Both the position numbers and the translations under genes were made by a program. DNA of 64,000 bases, taken from assembly GCA_039545295.1 (NCBI GenBank), contig BCIK01000001.1:1116001-1180000 (forward strand), written 5' to 3'. Of the stretch, positions 39,093 through 49,716 are shown piece by piece (position 1 is the first letter of the stretch; each line of letters opens with the position of its first letter). The notes beneath the pieces are model-generated. The model saw only the letters and a program-made list of their open reading frames with translations. It was not told where the DNA came from and ran no database searches. The DNA is from Udeniomyces pyricola. Taxonomy: Eukaryota; Basidiomycota; Tremellomycetes; Cystofilobasidiales; Mrakiaceae.

Positions 39093-39720
39093 GATGGGTA
39101 CTCAGGGGATCGGGGATGGGAGGGGGTTGAAAGAAGATGAAGATGAGCCGTGGATCAAAAAGGATAGGATATCATGATGGGATGAGACCATAAACACGAA
39201 AAAAAAAAAAAAAAAAGAAACAGTACTCCACTCTTGCCTCCCCCTTCAGGTCCGAAAGGTTCTTGGATCTTCATCCTTTCACATGCCGATGTCCATGTGA
39301 AACCCCAACGACGTCGAAACGAAAAAACAAATAAATGGATATACATGCAGTATAGTGAAAGCGAGAGAGAGTGTCCTCCTTTTTGTTATACCTATATACA
39401 TACGTTCTTCCAATCTCCCGAACAAACAAACAAACAACAAGATTACCAAGCTCGGTTTTTCCTTCTTCACTTTCTTCTTTTCTTTTCTTTTTTTTTCCTT
39501 GCGTTTGATCGATCATCGCTGGCTAGCTCATACATCACGTCATGTCAACCGATTTTTTTTTTTTTTTTTTTTTTTTTTCAATCCCTGCTGTGGGCCTTAT
39601 TGATAAGTCTGCAAGCCTAGCCATCATCATGACCCTATCCAAATTATATATGGAACAATTTCTTATGCTTATTGGCCCCCGGGGTCCAGAAGAAGTTGGC
39701 CAAAAAAAATAAATAAAAAA
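39093..39720. other. Convergent intergenic region, U2AF / TIM21
   Basis: About 628 bases that should hold both 3' untranslated regions. It includes an A run at about 39200-39216 and a T run at about 39553-39578. No gene is supported. Confidence 0.45.
39553..39578 (+). repeat. Poly-T run
   Basis: A T homopolymer of about 26 bases in the gap between U2AF and TIM21. Confidence 0.9.
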
Positions 39721-41998
39721 TTAATCCGTTGATGACGATCCATTATTGGCTTTGGCGACCGCGTCGCCGTCGTCGTTGACGGGGACGGTGAAGCGGTACG
39801 GTCGGGAGACTGAGAGCGAGGGGACGAAGACGGTGATGGATTGAATGTGCAGGCGAGGGGAGTCGACGTCCTAAGAGAAGGGAAGGGGGAGGACGAGGGA
39901 GAGAGAGAGAGAACAAAGAAGAAGAAGCAAAAAGGATGAAGAGTTCAATTTCAATAAGAGAGTGAACAAAAGAGTCGAAAGACAGAATGACAGAAAAGAG
40001 AGAAAGGGAGAGAGGGAGAGAGACGACCCCCCCCCCTCCCCCTTCCTCCTCCTTCTCTTTTTTCTTTTTTTTCTTCCCGAAAAACCAACCTTTTCACAAA
40101 TGACATGGCATTCGCCCGTCGTATACGTCCCTAATGCCGGCAAACCTCTCTTCTTCAACGCGTTCAACATCCCTCCTCCTCCTCCTCCTTCTCCTCCTTT
40201 CGTCGCTCCAAAGAGACCTCCAAACATCCCTCCCAACACTCCTCCTCCTCCTCCTCCTTCAACTCCACTCGACGATGACGACGACGTCACCTCCTCCAAC
40301 GGTTCCTCCACCTCCGGCTTGTCGATCCACCCTTGTTCCCTCATCGCCTCTACCCCTTTCGCACCCCACCGTTTCGTTTCCTCCCACCCGACCCTCACGC
40401 CGTTCGCGACGGACCCTGTCCATCGACCGAACCAACCGGTCGAAGACCGGATCGAACCGGGTTCTTGACCTTCGATGAGGAAGATGAAGGAATGGCGTTC
40501 TTTTCCGGTGGAAGGGTCGATGGTGATGCGTTGAGGGAGGGAAGAGAGACGGGTTCGAGCGGCTCGAGTGTCGGAGTAGGCGGAGCGGGTGGGGGAGGTG
40601 GATGGGGCGTAGGTGGAAGCGTGGGGTGGGTGGAAGGAGTAAGGAGGTAAGAGGTAGTGGTCGAGCTAAGGGAGAGAAAAAAAATGAAGCCAAAAAAAAC
40701 AAACAAAGAATCGTCATCAGTTGGACTGTCACGCGCAAAAAGAAGGGAGACAAGAGCAAAGAGCAGATTCCCAATCTAAAGAATCCGATGTGAGGATTCT
40801 GTTGGGAAAGTTCAACGAAAAAAAAAAAAAGGATAGATGAACGAAACCCAAGAACCAAGGTAAAAAATAGAAAGAATTAAGAATAAAAAAGGAGCAGAAG
40901 GGATGATAGATGATTTTTCTTCTTTCCCTTCTGTTCTTTTTTTCCTTCTTTTTTGTTCTTTTTTTTTGTTTGTGTCCCTTTCCTTTCATCTCCCATCACA
41001 CACGTCCACACACGCACGCGACCACCAAGAGAAGAAGAACAGTCCATCCGTCCCCTTCCCACTCCCCTCTCTCCCTCAAAACAAACAAATAAAACAAACT
41101 AGACTAAAGTGATGATGATGATGATGATGATGATGACAATGAGAAGAGGGATTCAACGACTTACTTCACCCGTCTGCTTGATGAGTTTGACGGCGCGGTT
41201 GAAGATGACCGTTGGGGAATTGGGTGAGAAGAGCTCGGTCCCGACCGAGACGGTGATGACGAAAAAGAGTGTTCCACCGAGGATCACGACCCAACTTTGC
41301 ACCCCTTTTTGACCGACCCGATACACTTGAGGGAGTCACAAGAACCAGAAGAACAGAAGAACAAGAAGGAAAAGAGAAAATACACAAAGGGGGAAGTTTG
41401 GATAAAGGCAAAAAAACAAGGCAAAAGGAAAGAAGTGTTGAGGTTGTTAAGTAAGGGTCTTTTTCCCTTCTTCTTTAGACGTCGTTCTTGAATCTTCCTC
41501 CTTGTACCCATCCTACCTCCTTATTCCACCACCTACTACTCCTCTCCTAACTCCCATCACCAAGACACAAGACAACAACAACAACAAAAACCCTCCCCTT
41601 TAGGTGTTAGGGTTTTTTTTGAGTGGGTGAGAGGAGAGAAACGTACGTTTTCCGCCGACGCTAAGTTCCTTCCAAGGTTTCGGTAGACCCGAGCCATACT
41701 TGAGGCCGACGCCCATCGGATATGGACCCGCATGAGCCCGGGCATTCATCCCGTCGTTTCCCAGAGACGAGCCATATGAAGAAGAAGAAGAAGATGGTGA
41801 TGATGATGATGATGGTGATGATGAGTTCGGAAGACGCGTTGATGAGGATCGACCAGCAGCAGCATGGGTGGGAGAAGTCGAGGAGGCAGCTCGGGTCGAG
41901 GAGAATGAGATGATGGGGTGTCCGTTGGGGATTAAAGAGGCATGGAGGATGGATTGGGTGAGGAAGCGAGGGGAAGGGGTGGTGGATCGGAGGGACAT
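39721..41998 (-). CDS. TIM21: TIM21, mitochondrial presequence translocase subunit
   Basis: Tim21 is an inner-membrane protein that links the TOM complex to TIM23. Four exons join exactly to 412 codons: 41647-41998, 41165-41325, 40090-40665 and 39721-39870. The N-terminus SLRSTTPSPRFLTQSILHA is a good presequence, followed by a Ser-rich stretch. One transmembrane helix (WVVILGGTLFFVITVSVG) precedes the family signature TELFSPNSPTVIFNRAVKLI. The intermembrane-space domain shows LDHYLLPPYSFH, KERHSFIFLIEGQE and GTYTTGECHVICEK, then SITVFVPSLSVSRPYRFTVP. A Ser/Gly-rich insert of about 50 residues (about 40145-40310) interrupts this domain; yeast Tim21 lacks it. An in-frame ATG at 42049 would add 17 residues; 41998 gives the cleaner presequence. 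The second exon uses an AAG acceptor. Confidence 0.9.
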
Positions 41999-42981
41999 GG
42001 TGAGGTGGGAAGGAGGATGGGAAGGAGGATGGGAAGGGGAGAATGGCAAATGGTGGTTGGCTGTTAGTGAGGATGAGAACGTTAGACCGGCGGGCTGGTT
42101 GGGTCACAGAGCCTGGCTCCTCACAGCACACGTCACTACGACTCTTGGCTTGATTCAAACTTTTTCTTCTTTTTCTTCTCTTGAGCTAGTATTATTCGCT
42201 GATATCGTGATTGATCATCAACAGATCTCAAACAAAAAAAACTATCACGGGTTTGAGGGGAAGAAAAAAAGCCAGGCCACGCATGACCAGCCGCGGATCA
42301 TCGAAATATATTGAAAATAACGGGGGGGGGGGGGAGTCGAAAAAAGGGAGGAAAGTATGCAAAGAACCGAACCTTGTTCTGGAACGACTAAAAACCACAC
42401 GTCAAAGGAAATAACTGAAGAAAGCGAGAAGAAGAAGAAGAAGAAGGAAAAAAAAGAAGAAGGAAAAAGAAAAAAGATCACGACCGCCGAAAACAAAGGG
42501 GGAAAGGGGGAAGGCTGTGATGTCGATAAGATCCGGTCATGGCAGGCAGGAGCAAAAAGGGCAGGAGAAAGAGAGAGAGATAGAAACCAAAGGCCACGGA
42601 ACGATTGAAAGAAAAGAACAAAAGCGAGGCAAGGAGGGGTAAGATAAGAAGGCACCATGGTGGTTTGGAATCTTTCGCTTCTTACAAAGTTGAGCGGAAA
42701 GAGAGAAGGGTGAAAGAGATACAACCAGGTTTGTTAAAAGTCAGAGGAAGAGGGAACGGGGGGGGGGGGGAGCTTTTGGTAGGGTGACACTACTTGGACT
42801 GGGATCGGTATTGAAGAGTTGAGGATATGAGCGATGAAAGGATGTGAAAGAAAGAAAGAGATGGATGGTTTGTGTGCATATATGGAGGAGGAGGAGAGAG
42901 ATAAAGGAAGCAACATAGTGATAGAGAAGGAAGAAAGGATAAAGAAGAGAAACAATGAGGAAAAAGAGGTCGACGATGAGG
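41999..42981. other. Intergenic, TIM21 promoter and 3' end of the Gly/Ser-rich gene
   Basis: About 980 bases of low-complexity purine-rich sequence on the plus strand, with G and A runs near 42320 and 42440. No coding region is recognised. If the Gly/Ser-rich gene has further 3' exons, part of this stretch could belong to it. Confidence 0.35.
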
Positions 42982-44584
42982 TTACATCGCAATCGCCTTG
43001 CGTTCGAGCTTCTTCTTCGTACCTGTAAGCGGAAAGGAAAAGAAGGACAAGGAAAAGAAAGGCGAGCGAGATTGTTGAGCATCGAAAGCAACAAGCCCGA
43101 GAATATTTATAAATATATCTACCAAAACCGACGACGAAAGGGTCTAGAAGGTTTCTTAGAATGGGAGACTTACGAAAGAGGGAGAACCGGATCGCCAGAC
43201 TGATTTCGCTCCAACTCCGCTTGACATTATCGGCACACCCGGGCCTTCGAGTGAACAAGGTGAGCAGTGAGAAACAAGAAAACAAGTCATCAGCCAAGGG
43301 CAAGCGTAAATCCTCCCCCCCCCCCAATATCTGTCCACTTCTCTAGTTCCTGTACGTTCTGCTCTTTTAGCTCCTCTATACACTCGACGTCATCGAAGCT
43401 GAATGTTAGACATAAACAAGAAACCATGAAACTCACGTCCATTCCGTCTCATCCAACGGGGGCGGCCGATAATCATCATCGACACCGCCCCTCAGACCCC
43501 TCTTCTCATTCTTCCACTTCGACGGGGTATATGACGATCCGGCTCGACTAGTATCACCCGCGATGCTCCCCCTCGCCGAATCGACGTCTCCAAAGATGGA
43601 TCCTCCTTCATGCGGAGGGGGCAGGAGGCTCGACATCGTTGTCGGTTGATGAGGATGAGGTTGGGTCGATTTGAGGGGCGTCATCGTGCTCGTCATCCGA
43701 CTGACTTCTTGGGATCGCCGACGTTGCTCCTGTTGGGCGGGCGTTTCGGGGAAGAGTTGAGGTGAGGCTGAAGAGACGACAGAGGAAGGTGAGGATGGTG
43801 GATAACCGTTCTTTGGACGCGTGTAGTCCCAGGCGGAGTGATAGCGAGAAGCTCCGATGGGTGGAGGTTCGAGATCGGAAGAATCCGTTTCTTCCTCCCA
43901 CGTCGTCGCTGCAGAGGAAAGGAGGGTCGACCGGCGAGACTTGGTTGCGTTGGTGGTAGGGAGAGATGAGGGAGAGGTGACTGCCGTCGAGGGATACTGG
44001 TTGATGGAGGAAGCCGTTGAGGATTGACGACCACGAGCGCCCTTGCCTCGCCTCGGGCTGTAATCGATACCGTTGATGACGTTTTCATTGCGTAGCGAAA
44101 GGTCGGTTCGATTCCGATTGCGGTTCGAGGTGGGATGGTAGTTGTTACCGATGTCACCACCTATACTGCTTCTACCACTTCGTGAGCCCCCACCACCGCC
44201 ACCGCCGAGACCGCCGCCGAGGATGCTGGCGCTGGAGCCTCTCCCACCCAAGCCTCCTGCTCCTCCCGGAAGACCCGACGTCCTCCTCCCACCTCCGGCT
44301 CGTCCACCGAGGCCCGAACCTAGATGACTAAAACCAGGCCGATCGCTGAACCCATCCTCGCTATCGACCTCGGAGGGCTCCCTTCCGGACGGACCGAAAC
44401 GAGACTTGGCACCCATGCCACGCCGGCCGGCGAGGTTGTCGAGACCGGCGAAGGGGTTGTATGACGAATCGTCGGCCGAGGTTCGTCGGTAGGACGAGTA
44501 CGACGGGTCGAGTAGATGAGTCACGTCATCCGTTTGGGTACGCGATTTGGATGATGGAAGATGATGGTGATGGTGAGAGCTCAT
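42982..44584 (-). CDS. Uncharacterised Gly/Ser-rich protein with His-rich N-terminus
   Basis: I do not recognise this gene. The first exon (about 43436-44584) is open for 380 codons and begins MSSHHHHHLPSSKSRTQTDD. It contains an NPF motif (YNPFAGLDNLAGR), a long Gly-rich run (about 44170-44300), Ser/Pro-rich regions and TPSKWKNEKRG, and ends PPPLDETEW before a GTGAGT donor. A second exon (about 43360-43410) would add FDDVECIEELKEQN. The remaining exons are unresolved: frames near 43180-43250 (SWSEISLAI) and a last exon ending KKKLERKAIAM (stop 42982-42984) are candidates. The EELKEQN and EISLAI pieces are faintly like a Bet1/Sft1-type SNARE helix, but no membrane anchor is convincing. Treat the C-terminal model as a guess. 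Confidence 0.5.
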
Positions 44585-45368
44585 GGAAAGTATGGATGGG
44601 TTAATGGGGATGGAAGGGGAATAAGAGGAGAGAGAGAGAGAGAGAGAGTGTGTGTGTGTGTGTGGTGTGTACTATATATGTGTGTGTGGGGAAGTGTGAA
44701 GTTAGTTGCAGCAGAGGTGACGTCCAGCCAAGGAAGGACCAGCTGTTGACGAAGAGTGGGTGTTTGAAAGGAGAAGCTTGCGTTGGGGTGGTGAGACTGG
44801 GAAGATGGAGATATGAGAGATATAAATTGCGGCTGGGGAAGGGAGGGGACTCAAGGGGGAAGGGGTCGAGGCTGATGATAATAGGACGAGGCAAGACGAG
44901 GGAGATGTCGACAAGAGGAAGGGGGAAAGAGAGACAAGACAGACCGAAACAGACGACAACGCGTCACGCCGCCCGCCCAAGCCAAGCCACATTCGCCGGA
45001 TTCGGCGGCGTTGCGTCATCACAGCCCAGTTTGGTCCCATCACATCCAATGACATTGTATATGTGAACAGCCAACTTATCTCATCTACCTCCTTCTCATC
45101 ATTTTGTGCTTGCTTCTCATCATGAACGCTCCATCTATCTCATCAATCACGTCCGTCTGTCAACCAGCATCCAAACCAAACATGACATAACAAAATTACC
45201 TCGACCAACATCGCATCAAGCCAAAGGGAGGATCTCAATCTGACCGGCCTAAAGCTAGACTGCTAGCTGCAGTGCAGGGGACGTATAGAAACTCATGCCG
45301 GTGCTATAGGTAAACGACCGGCCGATCCTGTCTGTCCCCCCCTTCCCTCCCCCGTCCTGCCAGCTGCC
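44585..45368. other. Intergenic, promoter of the Gly/Ser-rich gene, with GA/GT microsatellite
   Basis: About 784 bases. Directly upstream of the minus-strand start lies a GA run passing into a GT run (about 44625-44665), then a TATATATG patch. The rest should be promoter and the 3' end of the zinc-finger gene. No gene is supported. Confidence 0.4.
44625..44665 (+). repeat. GA/GT compound microsatellite
   Basis: GA dinucleotides followed directly by GT dinucleotides, about 40 bases, in the leader or promoter of the Gly/Ser-rich gene. Confidence 0.85.
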
Positions 45369-48300
45369 TCACTTCCCTTCGTCTTTGACCATCGCCTCCT
45401 CACCCGCAACTTCTTCCACCGTCGTCTCTTCACCGAGTACTGCATCTTCCTCTCCATCAACTCTCATCTCGTCCGCAACTGGGGCGGTCACCGCCTCCTC
45501 GGCTTCCGCTGCAGGCGTACCGGGAAGAGTCGTCTCGGCCGTTTGGGTCGTCACCGCCGGTGCCGAGGAGGGTTCCAAAACTGTTGAGACCGTCGTGGTT
45601 GTCGATGTCTCAGGAACGACGGCAGACGTACTGCTAGCGGGCGGAGAGAGAGAAGGTGGGTCTTGCGGAGAAAAAAGGAGGGATGGGTGTGGCCCGGGGA
45701 TAGGAGAAGGCGGATGTATTGGTTGTCGTACTGGCTGTTGCACTTGCACTTGTGCTTGTTGTCGTTGCGGTGGCGGCTGAAGGGGCGGTGATGGTGGTGT
45801 TGGGGGTGGTTGCTGCGGTTGTTGCTGATGTTGGATTCGGATTTGCAATTGGTGCTGAGGACAGAACCGGATTTGATGCTACACCCATGAAACGTAAAGG
45901 AATCGGTACAACAAACACGTAAAGCACGTCAGCTCATAAACAGAACCCACATCGACCTACGCAAACACACAAACAGAGTAGATTTCCAAAACAACAAAGG
46001 GAAACAGGGAACAAAAGTTGAATGGAACAAATCTACTTACGAGATTTAGCCAGGGTCGCTTAGAGTAGACTCTGCCACAGGCGACGCAGAGGTGACCGCT
46101 CGTTCGTGGACCGTGCTCGAGGGCAAAGTGCGTGCGGACATCGGCAGGCTAGTATATCAGGAGGATGGGCGAAAAACAAGGCGGTGTCAGCGAGCTGAGT
46201 AGATGACACGCCACAAGCAGGAGGGGAGGGGAGGGGGGGGGGGGGGGGNNGAGGAAGGAGGGACGAAGAGACAACAGAAAAGAAAGAAGCAGGAACAAGA
46301 AGGGAGTTCTCACGTCATCCCATCGACGACGGCATTTCTCCTTTGAGATTGGATGCTCGTAAGGGCACTCCCGGACGTTATCGTCGTTCATGTCATTCCC
46401 TTCTTGCTGGTCGTGCTGAGTAAACAGCGGGTCGAGGTTGGCAAGATTGGAGCGCATGGTCAGAGGCGTGTTCGACGAGGCCCGTCCTTTACCTTTGGAT
46501 TCGAGCTGAGCGGGAGAAGTGGTGGTACCCGTCGTTGCTGTTTGGAAGATATCCATCACGTTAGACGAAGACGAGGAGGGGGCACCTGCTTCGCCGTTCC
46601 CTGCCGACGTCGCGGAAGGTTCTGCTTCAACGGTTCCCGCCGTAGCTGATCCGACTCTTCCCACGCGTCCAACACCTCCACCACTCATTGCCTCCCCAGG
46701 CCACCAGACGTTGACGTGCCTCCACCTCATTTCCCTCTCTTCCTCTGGAGTCGGCTCCTCCTCTAGATCGAGCACACTCGGCAGTCCCATGAGTCGACCA
46801 AAGATGCGGAGCACTTCCGGGTCTTGCGCAAGTTCGGGCGAGACAGACTTCGAGAGCCAAACGAGTACGGTGGGAGGGGATTGATTCAGGTCAAAGGGAG
46901 AAGGCAGGGGTGCGCTCGCAGTCGGGATGCCAGGAAAGGGGAACGGTGTTGTCTCCGAAGGGGCAAGAACACTACGATCAACGGGATTGGGTATGATGGC
47001 AGAGGAAACGAAAACAGTAAGGTTCAGGAACAAAAGCAACTAGGCCACCTTCACCGTGCTGTTATATCCTTATATGCAGAAAACGCCTAGACGTACGTGT
47101 CAGCAGTTGACGCACTACGATGTGTCTCGGGGTAGAGTCGAACGTATTCCATCAGCGAGTACTCAATCAGAGACCTGGAAGTCAAAGCAAAAAAAAAAAA
47201 ACAGACCGAGGAGGATGATCCATAAGAGTGTCAGTTGCGGTAACTGATACCGAGGTTTGATTATGTGCAAAGAGGGAAGTCGTTACCTCTCCTCTTCGAT
47301 CGTCAGCGGTGGATCCTGTCCGGCTACCAGAGCTTCAAACGATACAGTCGCCGCCGACATCGCAGCTGCAGCTTCCGATCCCATGCCCGCAGGGGATCCA
47401 GATCTAGTCGCATAGTCGACTGATTCGGTGGAATTTACAGCTGACGAAGGTCCAGCGAGAATCGAGGACTGCTCGACGGCGAGCGATAGGCCATCGCCCT
47501 TAATTTGAGAGACGCGGTCTAGGCCCGCTTGGTTGCAGCGCTCAGCAACGTCCGAGCGTGCCTCTGATGTAAATGGCGTCGAAGTTTGAGAGTGTCAAAA
47601 GTATATACACATATAAAAGAACATCAGCTCGAAGATCATGTGTCAGACCAGAATGGACGGTGACAAAGCCAGAAAGCAAGCTATATGTTTTCCTTTCTTT
47701 GCCTGACAAAGAAGGAAAAAAAAGGAAACTATGAGAAGGAAAACTTTGAGACGAACGATGTTGAGACAACCCATCGCTTCTCGCAAACGTCTTGTTGCAG
47801 CCGGTACAGAGATGACCGAGCTTGGCCATGTCGTGCGTCTTTTGGTGTCGCTTGCAGTCGTGAGCACGAGCAAAGGCGCGTGGGCAGGTCGGACATTTGT
47901 ACGGTCGCTCGTCTGCATGAGATCTGATGTGACCGGCAAGATTGTGGGCTCTAAAGAATATGTGGGAATCAATAGAGAAGATACTGTCAGGAAACGAGCT
48001 CAAAGTCACGCGAAAGACCCTATTCGAATGAACTAGGGGTGATCCTGACCTCGTGAACGTCGCTCCACATCCTTCAATTGTGCACGGAAACTTTGCTTCA
48101 ACCTTTCGTCGCTTCATGCCAGCCTCCCTGGTCTTTGCCATGGACGCGGCCGACTTGATCTTGGGCTTCTTGACGGGCAAAGCTGCGGCGCCAGAGCCAT
48201 CGCCGACCGGCTCGCCTCCATCCGCAAGCGAGACTCCTTTGGCCTTACGACGCTTCTTGGCTACCGGAGCCGCTGCAGCAGTGGATGCCGAACCAGAAAC

Positions 48301-48942
48301 CACTTGGTCTGCGGAGCTGTCTTGTGCTACGGACGCGCTTGCCATGGGTGAGCCAGGCAAAGATGAGTCCGGAGCTGGCCGCGAGGGCGCGCCGAACGAG
48401 AAGAAATGCTCGGGAAGCGTCGAAGTAATGGGTTGGGATGACTGGAGGAATGGATCGATGTTTTGAAGTGAAAATTGGGCGACAGGTGGACGAGAATCCG
48501 GGAGCGCGGATCGACCAAACGTAGTAGTCGAACCGGTAGCGGCATCGATGGCGGCCGAGGCGGTAGCGAGTGAATGCAGGCCGTCGAGAGACGAGGAAAA
48601 TTGGGCGTCAGATTGCTCCGGCTGACTAACTTCCTGAGGCATCGTTGATGTAGTTATGGTCTCGGCCGTGTTCGTCGCCGGAAGGGATGGTTCAAGAAGA
48701 CTAGAAGGAGGCTCAATCGAGACTGGCGCCGTGGCGTGGATATCAGCGTCGAAAGACGGTTCAACGTAGGACACCTCTGGCTGAATCTCGATCTCAGCGG
48801 GAACAGGGTCGATGGAGACGTTAGGTGATGGAGATGGAGCTGAACTAGACATCTGAAGACGGGCAAAGGATGAATCAGGCAGCTGATTTGGGGGGATGGG
48901 AGAGGAGGAGGTCGAAAGAGACGGATATTGTGAGGTAAGCAT
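45369..48942 (-). CDS. Zinc-finger transcription regulator with two finger clusters
   Basis: Probable nuclear DNA-binding protein. Seven exons join exactly to 905 codons: 48050-48942, 47757-47950, 47287-47563, 47097-47174, 46314-46971, 46041-46148 and 45369-45878. The N-terminal 280 residues are Ser/Pro/Ala-rich with a basic KKRRKAKG patch. Finger 1 (FPCTIEGCGATFTR joined to AHNLAGHIRSH) and finger 2 (YKCPTCPRAFARAHDCKRHQ and KTH) are classical C2H2. Finger 3 is LCTGCNKTFARSDGLSQH, with a cysteine nine residues later (C2HC-like), a form seen in basidiomycete regulators. After about 300 mostly disordered residues a second cluster follows. It reads ECPYEHPISKEKCRRRWDD, RTHFALEHG, then LCVACGRVYSKRPWLNLH with FCPQH. 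The C-terminus is Gln/Pro-rich, then acidic. Fingers are split by introns. The start at 48942 is the ATG after a likely intron; longer N-termini are possible. Targets are unknown. Confidence 0.8.
46239..46252. other. Undetermined bases (NN) at the end of a G run
   Basis: Two N bases at about 46249-46250 follow a run of G residues, inside an intron of the zinc-finger gene. The true length of the run is unknown. The exons are not affected. Confidence 0.95.
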
Positions 48943-49716
48943 GTATGGCTTGTGAGGGCAGCCAACGAAGAGGAAAGTGCGAGCTGTGACACAGACACGT
49001 ACTGGATGGCCTGGTGGGCGAGATAAGGATGGGTCCAGTAGCGATGGGCTAGGGGATGAGGGCGGATGCTGCGAAAGGGAATGGAACAAAAGGGTGGACG
49101 TTAGGCACTTTAGAAGGCGGTGCGAATTCGCAAGGAAAGCTGTGGGAAGGGCATTCATCCGTCTGCGCTGTTTCATCTCGAAGCTTCACAGCTTCACAGC
49201 TCACAGCTTTACGTTTGACCTCCTTCCGGATTCCTGGCTGATTATCAAATATCAATCATCCCTCCAGACTCACCGCGCCACTGATCAGCTCCATCCGGCC
49301 TTGCATGAGCATGTATATTTAACATCATCCTATATATCCCGAAACCCCTTTGACATACTCTAGCCATGAGGCCCGACACCAGACACGAACAACTCGTTCA
49401 GCATGCATCAGTAGCATGCGTGCAGCCGGCGACGCCGTCCCCAGGCCATATCGGCGGGCTTCTGATTTGATATTCGACCCCTCCACCTGAGGATGGGTTA
49501 CTGACTCCCAGCGTCACATGGGAATTGAATTGTCCGGAAGAAAAAAAACGGAGCACCTTCCAAATCCTTTTGCCGATAACGTGGGGACCTGGAGAAACGA
49601 AACGGGGACAGGCTGCTGGACACCGCTCCTTTCGCTTTGACCTCCATCTCATCCCCCTCTTTCCCACTCTCGACTCCTTGCATTCTTCCCCAGTTACACC
49701 CTTACATATATTCTTC
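48943..49716. promoter_or_regulatory. Divergent promoter, zinc-finger gene (-) / hexokinase (+)
   Basis: About 774 bases. A TATA-like patch (TATATTTAAC and CTATATATCCCG) lies at about 49313-49340, some 380 bases before the hexokinase ATG. The leader near the ATG is C/T-rich with ACATATATTC. Part of the left side may be 5' untranslated exon of the zinc-finger gene. Confidence 0.45.

Noticed and set aside
42200..42900. Lys/Glu-rich short frames
   Set aside because: Purine-rich low-complexity DNA gives such frames; there is no conserved motif or good splice context.
43000..43120. Hydrophobic frame that looks like a membrane anchor for the Gly/Ser-rich protein
   Set aside because: The stretch is a C/T-rich intron end (tract before CTTACAG); hydrophobic codons are expected there.
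44560..44584. Run of five His codons after the start, like an affinity tag
   Set aside because: It comes from a native CAT/CAC simple repeat in a genomic exon; there is no vector sequence around it.
45369..47040. Separate gene for the C-terminal zinc-finger part
   Set aside because: There is no start codon with a promoter in the gap, and the exons join in phase with the upstream fingers to exactly 905 codons.
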